From NCBI GenBank assembly GCA_963971575.1, contig OZ020611.1:225238260-225302259 (forward strand): DNA of 64,000 nucleotides. Reading direction: 5' to 3'. Position numbers and translations under genes: made by a program. The DNA comes from Liopterus haemorrhoidalis (taxonomy: Eukaryota > Arthropoda > Insecta > Coleoptera > Dytiscidae). How positions within the stretch are numbered: position 1 is the stretch's first letter; the number at the start of each line of letters is the position of its first letter. The notes beneath the pieces are model-generated. The model worked only from the letters and a program-made list of their open reading frames with translations, was not told the DNA's origin and did no database searches. Positions 35,801-44,280 of the stretch are shown in pieces.

Positions 35801-36264
35801 ATGGCGGGAATACCTACAACTTTGGTTGTAATATCGAAGGATGAGGCGAAACTTCCCTTGCCTATGTTAGTTGTGGTAGTTAAGCATTTATTCAGGTGAG
35901 TTATTTTATTTATTTATTTTTCATAATTTTTACATGTATTTATATTTTTTAAAGATTTGGTTTGACTAATGTGATAGTCCGAGGAGATCGGGTGATCGTG
36001 AGTCTCGGGTACTCGCCGAAGAGTAGCACCCTGGCCGCCAAGTTCGGTAACCTGCCGGTCGCCTACTTCAGGACCGCGCTCGAAACCGACGAGGAGTTCG
36101 CATTGCTCGAGCGAGCTTGTCGAAGGTTCGCCTTCCAGCTGAGGGATGAGGAAGAGGGCAACTCGCGACGCCCATCGGTGAAGGAGTTACCACCACCACC
36201 ACCACCACCATCCGTAGGCTTGCTCTTGCTTCATCCGCTAGAAATAATATATTTTTATATATAA
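35801..36264 (+). CDS. Unknown spliced protein in the Maverick-like element
   Basis: Exon 1 is 35801-35895 (ATG to TTATTCAG, donor GTGAGT). The intron is only 59 nt (35896-35954, ending TTTTTTAAAG) and exon 2 is 35955-36264, giving 134 residues. The frame is uninterrupted across the junction, and exon 2 is GC-rich with strong third-position G/C. The product has a hydrophobic beta-like start (TTLVVISKDEAKLPLPM), a central GLTNVIVRGDRVIVSLGY segment, an amphipathic, charged helix (ALETDEEFALLERACRRFAF) and a seven-proline tract followed by a short hydrophobic tail. I recognise no family. Short introns and intact frames suggest it was coding recently. Confidence 0.65.
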
Positions 36265-36276
36265 TTATTTATAACT

Positions 36277-36660
36277 TCATATATTGCTTTTTTTCTTACG
36301 TGCCACAGGGTTCACCGTCGTATGCCTGCTGTACGTCATAGCGACGTATCCGACCTCCTCTTCCAAAATCGAATTGATGCACAGCGCGCAAACTCGGCGG
36401 TAAGTTCCAACGGAATTTACCTCTTTGTAAGTGCACAGAAAACATACGCTTTTTTCGTTGGAACTATCCAACCGAATTATGCTGCTGTTGTACCGGTGGT
36501 GATTGTCCGAGTCCGACTCGTACCCCCCATCATCAATTTCACCATCATCATCAATGTCATTTTCTTCCACATCACTCTCACTCCAACTATCACTACTATC
36601 ACTTTCACCATCACTAATAATAATCACGTCATCATTTTCTTCAACATTATCCATGTTCAT
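36277..36660 (-). CDS. Unknown acidic four-cysteine protein in the Maverick-like element
   Basis: The minus frame of 127 residues starts at the ATG 36660-36658. The N-terminal 60 residues are extremely acidic and serine-rich and include NDDVIIISDGESDSSDSW. That matches the SUMO-interaction consensus, a short hydrophobic run followed by acidic and serine residues. The C-terminal half has VCFLCTYKEV then YRRVCALCINSI, that is C-x2-C and C-x2-C separated by 16 residues, as in a zinc-binding finger, and then a basic tail ending RKKKSNI. Such acidic-plus-zinc proteins are often nuclear regulators. No specific function is claimed. The gene converges on its neighbour with 12 bp between stop codons. 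Confidence 0.6.
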   Translation of the reverse strand: MNMDNVEENDDVIIISDGESDSSDSWSESDVEENDIDDDGEIDDGGYESDSDNHHRYNSSIIRLDSSNEKSVCFLCTYKEVNSVGTYRRVCALCINSILEEEVGYVAMTYSRHTTVNPVARKKKSNI

Positions 36661-36696
36661 GACATATGAAAATGATTTGATTGTGAATTCATCTGG

Positions 36697-36704
36697 TATA
36701 TATA
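36697..36704 (-). promoter_or_regulatory. TATA box of the minus-strand Maverick-like gene
   Basis: TATATATA lies 37-46 bp upstream of the minus-strand ATG. The arrangement mirrors that of the opposite gene. Inferred from sequence only. Confidence 0.45.
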
Positions 36705-37101
36705 TTATTTTATTATCAACATCCGGTTTATATCATATTTTTATTAAATTATAATTAGTTGAGAACTGAGAACTTAATTATGTAAACATGCCAAATTTTT
36801 GTGTCCGGGTACAAAAATCAAATTATCTTATCAATAGTCGTTCGTAAACATGTTTACACCAATCGAAAAACATATTACGTCAGCAAAAATTGCGATGACC
36901 CGGTTTTGACCTCGAACAAGTTTGAACTCGTTCGTTGCACGCGCCGGACGCCGCGACTCATAAGGACCCTGTTTTTTGACCTCGAGTCTCGCGGTGATCG
37001 GAGGAGCGAGGCCGATGGTCACGTACGTTTGCGAAATGTGAATTTGTGCAAATTTCAGGGTTTCGTGGGTAATGCGCCAGTACCTGCTCTGTTATACTAC
37101 T

Positions 37102-37325
37102 ATTTGCACTACGAATTTCTCCCTCATTCAACTTCTTCTCCAGATTTGGTCTCCTGCGACATCTTTCTCTTTCCAAATATGAAGAAATGGCGACCTTCGA
37201 AAAAAATTTGCATCAAACGAGAAGTTCATCGCTGAAACACACATATATTTTGCAGAGTTAGAGAAAACGTACATTTTGGAAGGTTTAATGAAATTGGAAT
37301 ATCGTTGAGCAATTGTATACGGGTT
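37102..37325 (+). pseudogene. Mariner transposase C-terminal fragment
   Basis: The sequence encodes LHYEFLPHSTSSPDLVSCDI and FLFPNMKKWRPSKKI, corresponding to the PHPPYSPDLAPxDFxLFP block with the third catalytic aspartate. After a stop it continues with the tail (HIYFAELEKTYILEGLMKLE). It starts exactly at the right duplication of the Maverick-like element. The matching upstream half is not recognisable left of 35404, so the mariner was already truncated or has decayed. Confidence 0.7.
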
Positions 37326-38268
37326 TTTTGGTCATGCCTATAAAATCCTGAAAATTGCAGGAACTTTTTGATCACACTTCATATATGTGACCCATGATTT
37401 GAATCTACAAAATTTCAAATTCTGTTTTGACTTGTCAATTAGTCTTAGGGGACAAAATGTTCGCCATCTCTGCTCTAGTGCAATGTGGAGTTTTAGATAT
37501 TATATCATTCAAACCCTCGTCTTCCTTAACAATCACTTTACTCCAATATGTATTCTCGAAAATTCACATCTATCTTATACACAATCCGCAATATACATGG
37601 TTTGTTCATTTCTCATTTCAACACAGTATCACTACCCTTGTTTTCACTCGTAACTTCCCCCTCCGTGACTAATATCTTAGTTCCCGGACCCAGTAATATC
37701 TCTGTTTGCCGATTTAAGGTCCTCTCGTGGTTCAGTTCAGAGAATAATAATTAATTCTACTGCTGTGTTAAATCTTTTATGATGGTATATCGAGTGTGAC
37801 TTTTGATACCCAGCAAGAAGAGGGGTGTTCTTATACAAGGGGTGAAATCTTGCGGTGTAATGGTATCTTTTAAATTAAACTATCTTTAAGATCGGGAAGT
37901 AGTTGTCAAGATTGTTTAAAGGGTGGGATATTTATGTCTTAATTGAAAATATTAATAAGATTTTAAAGGGTGCATAAGGGTATTAAATGTCCTGTAAGTT
38001 TCCCTTTTTAATTATATAGTTTAAGTTGTTGTGCTGGAGAAAATTTAAGGTGTTTTCCCCAAGACAAAAGCAAAAAAATGGATGTGAAGTGTGAATTTTC
38101 ACACATTTCAGGGTTTTGTAGGTATCATTTTTATTCGTTATTGAGTACTAATAGCTTACATTTAATTTTTTTAAACTAAATTTAATAATTCCTAAATTTG
38201 CGAAAATTGCGAAAATTTCATCACAATAAAATTTAAATTAAAAAATCCCAGCGATTTATCTCGGTATT
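37326..38268. other. Unassigned stretch with a solo terminal motif
   Basis: No genes. GATGTGAAGTGTGAATTTTC with CACACATTTCAGGGTTTTGT at 38080-38119 is an isolated, inverted copy of repeat B's right end. A weak trace of the same motif is at 37337-37355. Confidence 0.45.
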
Positions 38269-38434
38269 AGGGCTTCTTAAGCGGTCCCGTTTTCCCGGGA
38301 TCCCGTATGAAAAAATACATCCCGTTATCCTGGAAAATGCTGGAATCTGTCCAACAGAGAATTGTTGAACGAAAGAATAATAATTTAGTTGGCTTACTAT
38401 AATACCTAAACAACTCATCAAATTATAACACTAA

Positions 38435-38693
38435 GGCCCGGTTTTTCCACCTTCAGATAAAGTTCCAGGTAACTATCTGACATATAAGATTATTTTTAAC
38501 TTCATCTGCTGAGTAAATGTCATCCCTTCTTTCTATACAAATTTATCTATCGGATAGTTATCTAACGGGTAATGAGACTGACGTATTGGATTCACTGACT
38601 GGTATTGACATTTATTCAGCAGATGAAGTTACAAATAACCTTATCTGCCAGATAGTTACCTGGAACTTTAACTGAAGGTGGAAAGACCGGGCC
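38435..38693. mobile_element. MITE of PIF/Harbinger type inside hAT copy 2
   Basis: The ends start GGCCCGGTTTTTCCACCTTC, with the complement at the right. The inverted arms continue for about 90 bp (AGTTCCAGGTAACTATCTG, CTTCATCTGCTGA). TAA duplications lie at 38432-38434 and 38694-38696. A TWA duplication with GG-initial ends is typical for PIF/Harbinger MITEs. Noncoding. Confidence 0.9.
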
Positions 38694-38703
38694 TAAATAT
38701 GAA

Positions 38704-39126
38704 TTGGAAGTAAATTCCATATTAATACTGCCGTCTAAATCAGTATTGCAAGCTATAGCTAAAAAGTTATTTGCTAAACTTTTTGTTGCAAATGCAGATG
38801 CTTGTAGTATGGAAGATTTCGATAGTAGTGGTGATGAGGCTAAAAATTCACTGATGGCACAGCGAGAAATCACGTCTGAATTATCACTTCATCAGAAATT
38901 GGATGTTGCTATTTCGAATGTGGCACGAGTTGAGAATGCCGAAAGTTTTCTATATGACGTCAAAAACATCGCAAAAGAAATGAATATCTATGAAGCAACG
39001 GGAAAACGCACCAATATCTTAGAAAAATTATATGATGCACTAATGACCATTCCACGACATCGATTGAATTTGAAAGAGCCTTTTCTGCGGCAGGTCTTTT
39101 CGTCACAAAATTTCGGTCATCATTAG
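38704..39126 (+). pseudogene. hAT transposase remnant, copy 2
   Basis: The frame contains LPSKSVLQAIAKKLFAKLF, SSGDEAKNSLMAQREITSEL and KNIAKEMNIYEATGKR. It then loses frame just at the dimerisation motif (a one-base loss relative to copy 1 after ALMTIP), so the conserved SNESERAFFAAG is not translated. With copy 1 it defines a family whose members keep only this C-terminal part. Confidence 0.8.
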
Positions 39127-39439
39127 GTGATAGCTCCATTGACAAATTATTATAAAACTTAATATTTCCTAACGAAATTTATTTTTCGGTTCTCACAATT
39201 ATTTTGAATTATATATAAGATTTTCTAAATAAAAATAATCTCTTTTTTGTAAATTAGTAGTAATATTTTTTCGAATTCTGAATCTGAATTAAAGATAATT
39301 CTGCACACACAATATGCTTATGGACTAATTAGTTGTATTCATGCCATTTTAACCCCCGGGAAATCCCGGGATCCCGGGAGTAGATCAAATTTCATCCCGG
39401 AGTCTCGGGATTTGAAAATTGCGGGAAATGAGAAGCCCT

Positions 39440-39880
39440 ATTCAGAGCTCTTTAAATTAGTAGACTGTTCACTGTGCGTTTTGGATGAGTTTAGTAGATA
39501 GTTTTAACGTCCAAGGCAGCGTTTAGTGTTATGGAACTTAGTGCGTTACGAATAGTGCGACATCTATGTCTCTTTAAACCAACTATATCGGCTTCGATCA
39601 TATTTACTGTTCGTCTTTATACAATGTGAACGTTCTCTACGATGTAGACTGAGATAGCCAATGTGTTTATAAGTGTGTCTCATTAAAACACTTCACTAAT
39701 TAAAAGTTTGGAAAACTGTCTACAATCGACAACGTATAACGCATAAATTATATAACGTGTAAATTTAGAGCTCTGAACGATTGCTCGCGTTACTATATAA
39801 CAAACTTGTTAATGACAATCAACAGTGCATAAGTCATAGTCTATAGTCGATTAGTTTAAGAGCTCTGAACGCAGCTTTAC
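39440..39880. repeat. Inverted-repeat sequence between hAT and LINE
   Basis: TTCAGAGCTCTTTAAATTAG at 39441 and the complement-type AGTTTAAGAGCTCTGAACGC at 39854, plus TTTAGAGCTCTGAACG at 39765, form inverted pairs. The right end GAACGCAGCT resembles the end of the MITE 53070-53282 (GAATGCAGCT). This is probably a MITE of that family that lost its outer left end. Confidence 0.5.
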
Positions 39881-39888
39881 TTGTTAAC

Positions 39889-40947
39889 TTGTTTAATAAC
39901 TTAGAACTTATAAAATTCGTCATACAAGGCTTTGAAAATCATGTTACCCAAATAACGCTATGTGATCTGTCAAAAGCGTTTGATTGCGTACCTCACAAGT
40001 TACTATTAAAAAAACTTGAGTCGTACGGAATTCGCGGCGTAGTTAATTCACTCACTGAATCCTATTTAACGAACAAATCGCAATTTGTAACACAAAATGG
40101 TATTTCTTCATCGATAACAAATATCAAATACGGGGTGGGCCAAGGAACTATTATTGGTCCTTTATTGTTTATATTATATATAAACGATCTGCCAAAATAT
40201 GTTTCCTCTGGCAGTTCTGATGTCATCTTATTCGCAGATGACACCACTATACTATCCAGACATTCCTCTCCTGAAGAACTACACCAAGTAGCCGTGCAGT
40301 CGATGAGCAAAGCCAAAGATTGGTTTGCTGCCAATCTCCTTATCCTAAATGAGAATAAAACTCATAATTTAATATTCTCGCTAAACCGGAACATAGCCAA
40401 CGACATCACCTTTGGCGAACCAGTTAAATTTCTAGGCTTAATTATCTATGGCCAATTAACTTGGGAACGGCATATTGATTTTCTTGCATCTTCGTTAAGG
40501 AAAAATAATTATGCGTTGAGAAAACTTAAATCGTGTGTCACATACAAAACATTACGCATTTTTTACTTTTCCACTTTTCACTCACGTGTGTCTTATGGCA
40601 TACTATTCTGGGTTGGTAGCAGTTTTCTTGACCGTATCTTTAAAATACAGAAACAGGCCATACGAATAGTGAACAATGCGCCTTACAGGGCTCATTGCCG
40701 CTCATTGTTCACTAAATTGAATATAATGACTGTGTATAGTTTATTTGTATTTACCTGTCTGATATATGTAAAGGAAAATCACTTTAACTTTAAATTAAGT
40801 AAATCTAAAAATGGTACGTATCGAGCCGCAATCCTTTATAATCATTTACCACAGGAGATCAGGGTTTTAAACATAAAGAGCTTTAAACTCAGAATGAAAT
40901 CCATACTGACGGAAAACTGTTTATATCATCAATGGCCGGTATTATAA
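39889..40947 (+). pseudogene. LINE reverse transcriptase, copy 2
   Basis: The motifs are TLCDLSKAFDCVPHKLLLKK, GVGQGTIIGPLLFILYINDL, LFADDTTILSRHSS and a thumb ending with PYRAHCRSLFTKLNIMTVYS. Compared with copy 1 the frame is intact here, but about 23 residues of the C-terminal block (YDTRRKF...) are deleted before SKSKNGTYRAAILYNHLPQE. The natural C-terminus is replaced because the frame runs into the Harbinger insertion at 40934. No endonuclease remains. Confidence 0.88.
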
Positions 40948-41892
40948 AAACATAACTTAAGACCCAACTAAATAGTTGTAAACTAAATTTAGTTGATAAC
41001 TAATATAACAAGTTATTTAATTTCGGTATTATAAATCAGAACAGTCAACTAATCAACTAGTTCGCATCTAAAATAATTTAGTCTCAAGATTTATCGACCG
41101 AACGTTAGTATACAACTGACCGGTAGATGCCTATACTATATTTCGCGGTTTTTTTGTTGTAGTTTTAACAGCTTAACGTTTATAACCTATAAATTTAACA
41201 GTGAAAAAGAATTCGTAGAAGTTAAAAAGTATTTCAAATGGAAAAAAAAATGGGATAGAGGCAAAAATTATACAGAAATTGAAAAAGAACAATTAATAGA
41301 TATAATGTAATATGAGTTAAGGACTTTATTTAATTATCAATTAATTCAAAAATAGACAAAACAGTATCTTCTGAAACCCGAAATCTGTGTTTAAATTGTT
41401 CATCATTATAATAATTAAAGGTGTGTCTTCTTTCAATAAATTCTCTAGGCTGACGTATTCTTGAATTTTCATCATTATTACTGTCAAAAATACTGTTTAC
41501 GAATGGTGATGATGACACTACTGACAAATGATACTGACAACCTAACCTGTAAATTTTGTGTTGTTTATATATATAAATCTATTCATATGTATTTTTTTTA
41601 TGTACAATATTATTACTTATTTTGCAGTTATTAATTATCAAATATATATTTTAGTTTAAATAGTAAAAACGAGTTATTTCAATGTAAACAAAATGCTAAC
41701 TATTTAAATGTAATACAAATATAGTTGCCAACTATAATTTAGTACCCAGAAAATCTGTCAACTAATTTAGTTTGTAGATTTGGTTGGTAACTTTTTTAAA
41801 ACAAATTTTATAATACCGAAATCTATGGGTTAAATTAGGTTAACTCTTAACTAAAATTTAGTAGCAAACTATTTTGTTTTATAATACCGGCC
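40934..41892. mobile_element. PIF/Harbinger-type element inside LINE copy 2
   Basis: The ends are exact inverted complements, GGCCGGTATTATAAAA and TTTTATAATACCGGCC, flanked by AT on both sides (40932-40933, 41893-41894). Subterminal parts repeat AACTAAATTTAGT-like words and a second ATTTCGGTATTATAA, giving arms of about 100 bp. A piece of Harbinger transposase lies inside on the minus strand, so this is a deletion derivative. The 2-bp duplication differs from the usual TWA. Confidence 0.85.
41330..41527 (-). pseudogene. Harbinger transposase N-terminal fragment
   Basis: The 65-residue frame ends with RRHTFNYYNDEQFKHRFRVS then EDTVLSIFELI. This is the segment found near the start of HARBI1-like transposases, where a tyrosine/aspartate-rich loop precedes a F-x-x-RFR-x-S helix. 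The rest of the DDE transposase is missing. Confidence 0.75.
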
Positions 41893-42050
41893 ATAAGTGA
41901 ATTTTATACTATCGACTCATCTTAATATATTTAATATCATTGTAATCTGTTATTATTGTAATTTTATCTAAATTGACCTGTATGTAATTTTGACTTGTGT
42001 AAAATTTTTTTCATAATGTACATAACACCAATACATTATAATTATTATTA

Positions 42051-42800
42051 TATATTTTTAATCTCTTATTAAATAATAATACTGATACTTTCCTTTAATA
42101 TTGATTGTTCAATCTGATTTTTAATCGTTTTGATTTCCTAACCTAACCTAACCTAACCTCCATTCCAATATTCGAATGTAAAGTTGGTAAACAATTTAGA
42201 TTGACATGTCCAGTACGTGGCACGTGCGATAATATATTGCTAGTGCTTTAGTAATACCGGATCTGGACTGCAGCATTCGTACACAAGTTAGATTGAAATG
42301 GAGTTTTTGGTTTTTATTCTCGATTTTCAGGCGGCATGCGGTATGAACAGGAGACGCGTGTTGAGTTCAAAACTAGTTTCACAATTGTTATATTCAGGCC
42401 AACGAGAATGGCAATACTTCAAAAACCGATTGAACAAATTTATAACTTTAGATGTTGATTTATATCAATTGACGAAGCAGTTTAGTTTACAAAATTTTAT
42501 ATTAAGTGTTTTTAAGGTTTTATTTATTTTTTAGCAAGTTCTGACTTTAGCTTCAAAACATAAAATACAACTAAATCATAAAAATATTTAGCTCTATAAA
42601 ATCGTTTTATTTGATAAGGTTCTTGATAAAAAGATATCGGTTTGGAGGCAGTGGAATCGTTGATTCATTTTCATACATCAATTAATTCTCGTGTTATCCA
42701 GCTAAAGAGTTCTACATCGAAGTGTATAAAAACTATTACATATGAGGGATGTTTGATAAATCAGTGAGTTATTTTTCAATATAGTCTTCATTTAGCTTGA
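42051..42800. other. Unassigned stretch with a CCTAA run
   Basis: Four CCTAA pentamers plus CCT lie at 42137-42159 (telomere-type unit of many insects, here too short to be a telomere). The plus frame 42298-42534 follows a possible acceptor (TCTCGATTTTCAG) but has no recognisable domain. I do not call it. Confidence 0.4.
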
Positions 42801-42801
42801 T

Positions 42802-43145
42802 TTATTTTTCTAAAAGCAAGATTTTTAAATCGTCGGAAAATATCTGGTGTTCGGTCAGAATGTCAGTTATTAGGTCTCCAATAAATATTAAAAATAAAAT
42901 TGGTCCTATTACACTACCCTGTGGAACACCGCTTGTGACGGGGTAATTTCCGGGATGTGATGATCTAAATCGAACCTTGAAGCAGCAGTTGGTTAGGTAC
43001 GCAGTTATCCATAACAACAGGTTTCCTCTGATGCCATAGTGGTTCAATTTAGTAAACAGACGACTAAGTGCTACTCTGTCGAAGGCCTTAACAAAATTTA
43101 AGTAGATTACTTCCATGGGAGTTGAATCATCCAGATGTTAATAGT
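42802..43145 (-). pseudogene. LINE reverse-transcriptase fragment
   Basis: The minus frame shows EVIYLNFVKAFDRVALSRLF, then HYGIRGNLLLWITAYLTN and VTSGVPQGSVIGPILFLIFI. These are classical LINE palm motifs. It breaks off just at the catalytic box, where FSDDLKILLLEK replaces YADD. Both ends are truncated. The family is different from LINE copies 1 and 2. Confidence 0.82.
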
Positions 43146-43573
43146 ATGTTTCTGATCCATAATCAACAATGGAAAATAACACAGTTTGATCTGATATCAA
43201 CGTGTCGCGTTTTGTTGCGATGTGTAGTATTTTCTAGGTACGTTTCGCCCTTTGCATACCTTCCTAGTGAAGTTAGAAGAAAAGGGAATTATTTATTAGA
43301 CAGATCTTTAGTTTAAAATATATAGTATATAACTATATATAGGTATACGAATCGAAAAAAGGTTCTTGACGAAATTAATATGGGTATTGAATAAAATTCT
43401 TATTTCATAATCGTCATATATTTATTATAAAAATTCATCCTCAGTCCAATATTATAGTCAAATGTATAAAATCATGTATTTCCACATTAAAATGTTTGGA
43501 ACGGACAGGAACGGTTAATCATAGTCTAGCCGAACGGTCTGTCCTATACATATTTTTTTTTTTATTTTTTCAG
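43146..43573. other. Intron end before exon D
   Basis: AT-rich with no genes. The last 20 bases are the T-rich tract and CAG acceptor of exon D. Confidence 0.45.
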
Positions 43574-43703
43574 ACTACCCCACCACCATTAGATGGGAGA
43601 TCTACTTGGCCTGTCAAATTGAAAAGGAGACGACCGAAAATAGGAAATGCAGCGTTTCGTTCTAAGACATCAAGAAACTTTATCTTTGTTTCGAAGAACC
43701 CTT
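43574..43703 (+). CDS. SHIPPO-repeat protein, exon D
   Basis: A strong T-rich tract and CAG (43571-43573) precede 130 open bases that end with CCTT before a consensus donor GTAAGT. The exon enters in phase 0, matching exon B, and leaves in phase 1, matching exon E. It encodes TTPPPLDGRSTWPVKLKRRR, then GNAAFRSKTSRNFIFVSKNP. The aromatic/serine pattern before the next PG core is typical of SHIPPO spacers. Joining to exon E creates NPSPGEYD, a repeat core. No stop is seen in frame. The assignment relies on splice signals, phase and spacer style. Confidence 0.78.
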
Positions 43704-44070
43704 GTAAGTGCTTATAATTTTATAAGTTGCACAAATGAAAGCCTTATCACACTAGAGTTATTATTCAAGTCTAAACTTGGAAAATTAAAGTCTTTGCATT
43801 CGAATCGAAGTCTTGTGCGTGTGATAGTATGAAGAAAAAACCTAGGTTTTGAAGACCAGGCAAATGAATCAGGATACAATTTCTCGGTCTTTTTACCCAG
43901 GTCTTACAGCTTCTTTTCTTACAAACGCGTCTTTGTCTTTTGTTTATGTCAAAATATAACTGTCAACTGTCATAATTTCACGATGTGCGCATGGGTAAAC
44001 AAACAATTTCCAAGTCTTAACTAATATTTAAATACCGTGTGATTAGTCAAGACCTGAAGACTTGGATCTT

Positions 44071-44216
44071 CTTACTTTAAAAACCACAGAACAGGACTAA
44101 ATGTCCCAATTACACTGTGGCTCACAAACATCCATGCCCTGACCGGGATTCGAACCCGGGACCTTTGGCTCGTGAAGCAGGAGCACTACCTCTACGCTAC
44201 CAAGGCCGACAAAAAA
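44071..44216 (-). mobile_element. tRNA-derived SINE inside the MITE
   Basis: GGATCTT occurs on both sides (44064-44070, 44217-44223). The minus strand starts with a tRNA-like head (44136-44206) and continues into a short unrelated body (CATGGATGTTTGTGAGCCAC). The duplication is short, and no simple-sequence tail is obvious. Confidence 0.6.
44136..44206 (-). other. tRNA-like head (pseudo-tRNA)
   Basis: The minus strand gives a 7-bp acceptor stem (GCCTTGG with TCAGGGC, two G-U pairs), a D arm with AGAGGTAGT and a perfect T arm CCGGG-TTCGAAT-CCCGG. The anticodon stem pairs at only two positions around a loop TTCACGA. It therefore looks like a tRNA that has decayed as part of a SINE rather than a working gene. 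Confidence 0.6.
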
Positions 44217-44280
44217 GGATCTTGAAAAAAAAACCTACAAAAATAAGACTTGGATAGAGTTCTAGTGTGATAAAGCCTTT

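Larger units (their letters stand above)
35410..37101. mobile_element. Miniature Maverick/Polinton-like element with two genes
   Basis: The terminal inverted repeats are about 250-290 bp and start AGTAGTATAACAGAGCAGGT. They are flanked by an exact 6-bp duplication, ATTTGC at 35404-35409 and 37102-37107. Ends of 5'-AG...CT-3', long inverted repeats and 6-bp duplications are the published signature of Maverick/Polinton elements, which are normally 15-20 kb. This copy is only 1692 bp. The arms and coding parts are far richer in G+C than the flanks. Between the arms lie two convergent genes with their own TATA boxes. No polymerase, integrase, protease or capsid gene is present, so movement would need proteins supplied elsewhere. 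Confidence 0.75.
38269..39439 (+). mobile_element. Non-autonomous hAT, copy 2
   Basis: The left end AGGGCTTCTT and right end AGAAGCCCT are inverted complements. Both ends have CCCGGGATCCCG-type palindromes just inside. The coding remnant at 38704-39120 and its 3' tail are homologous to copy 1 at the start of the window. No 8-bp duplication is visible at the current flanks. A PIF-type MITE is inserted at 38435-38693. Confidence 0.8.
39870..42050 (+). mobile_element. 5'-truncated LINE, copy 2 (interrupted)
   Basis: Coding at 39889-40933, then the Harbinger element at 40934-41892, then the LINE 3' untranslated region finishing in an ATTATT tail near 42030-42045. It is the same family as copy 1 at 4925-6544, in opposite orientation. 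Confidence 0.82.
43738..44280. mobile_element. MITE downstream of exon D
   Basis: The ends are inverted: AAAGCCTTATCACACTAGAG at the left and TTCTAGTGTGATAAAGCCTT at the right. A further inner pair involves AAGTCT and AGACTT. It starts 35 bp after the donor of exon D. A tRNA-derived SINE sits inside. Noncoding. Confidence 0.7.

Noticed and set aside
36322..36754. Plus-strand frames opposite the acidic four-cysteine gene
   Set aside because: They are Ser/Thr/Ile-rich shadows of GAT/GAA-rich coding on the minus strand. The minus frame has the ATG, TATA box and cysteine pairs.
39889..40947. Intact LINE protein
   Set aside because: Although the frame is long, it lacks the endonuclease and N-terminus, has lost a C-terminal block and ends inside a Harbinger insertion.
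42137..42159. Telomeric array
   Set aside because: Only four pentamers of CCTAA. Interstitial runs of this size are common and no array follows.
42298..42534. Possible exon after a TCTCGATTTTCAG acceptor
   Set aside because: No SHIPPO-like motif, no good donor in a compatible phase, and exons B and D already join in phase without it.
44136..44206. Functional tRNA gene
   Set aside because: The anticodon stem pairs at only two of five positions, and the block continues into a SINE-like body between short duplications.
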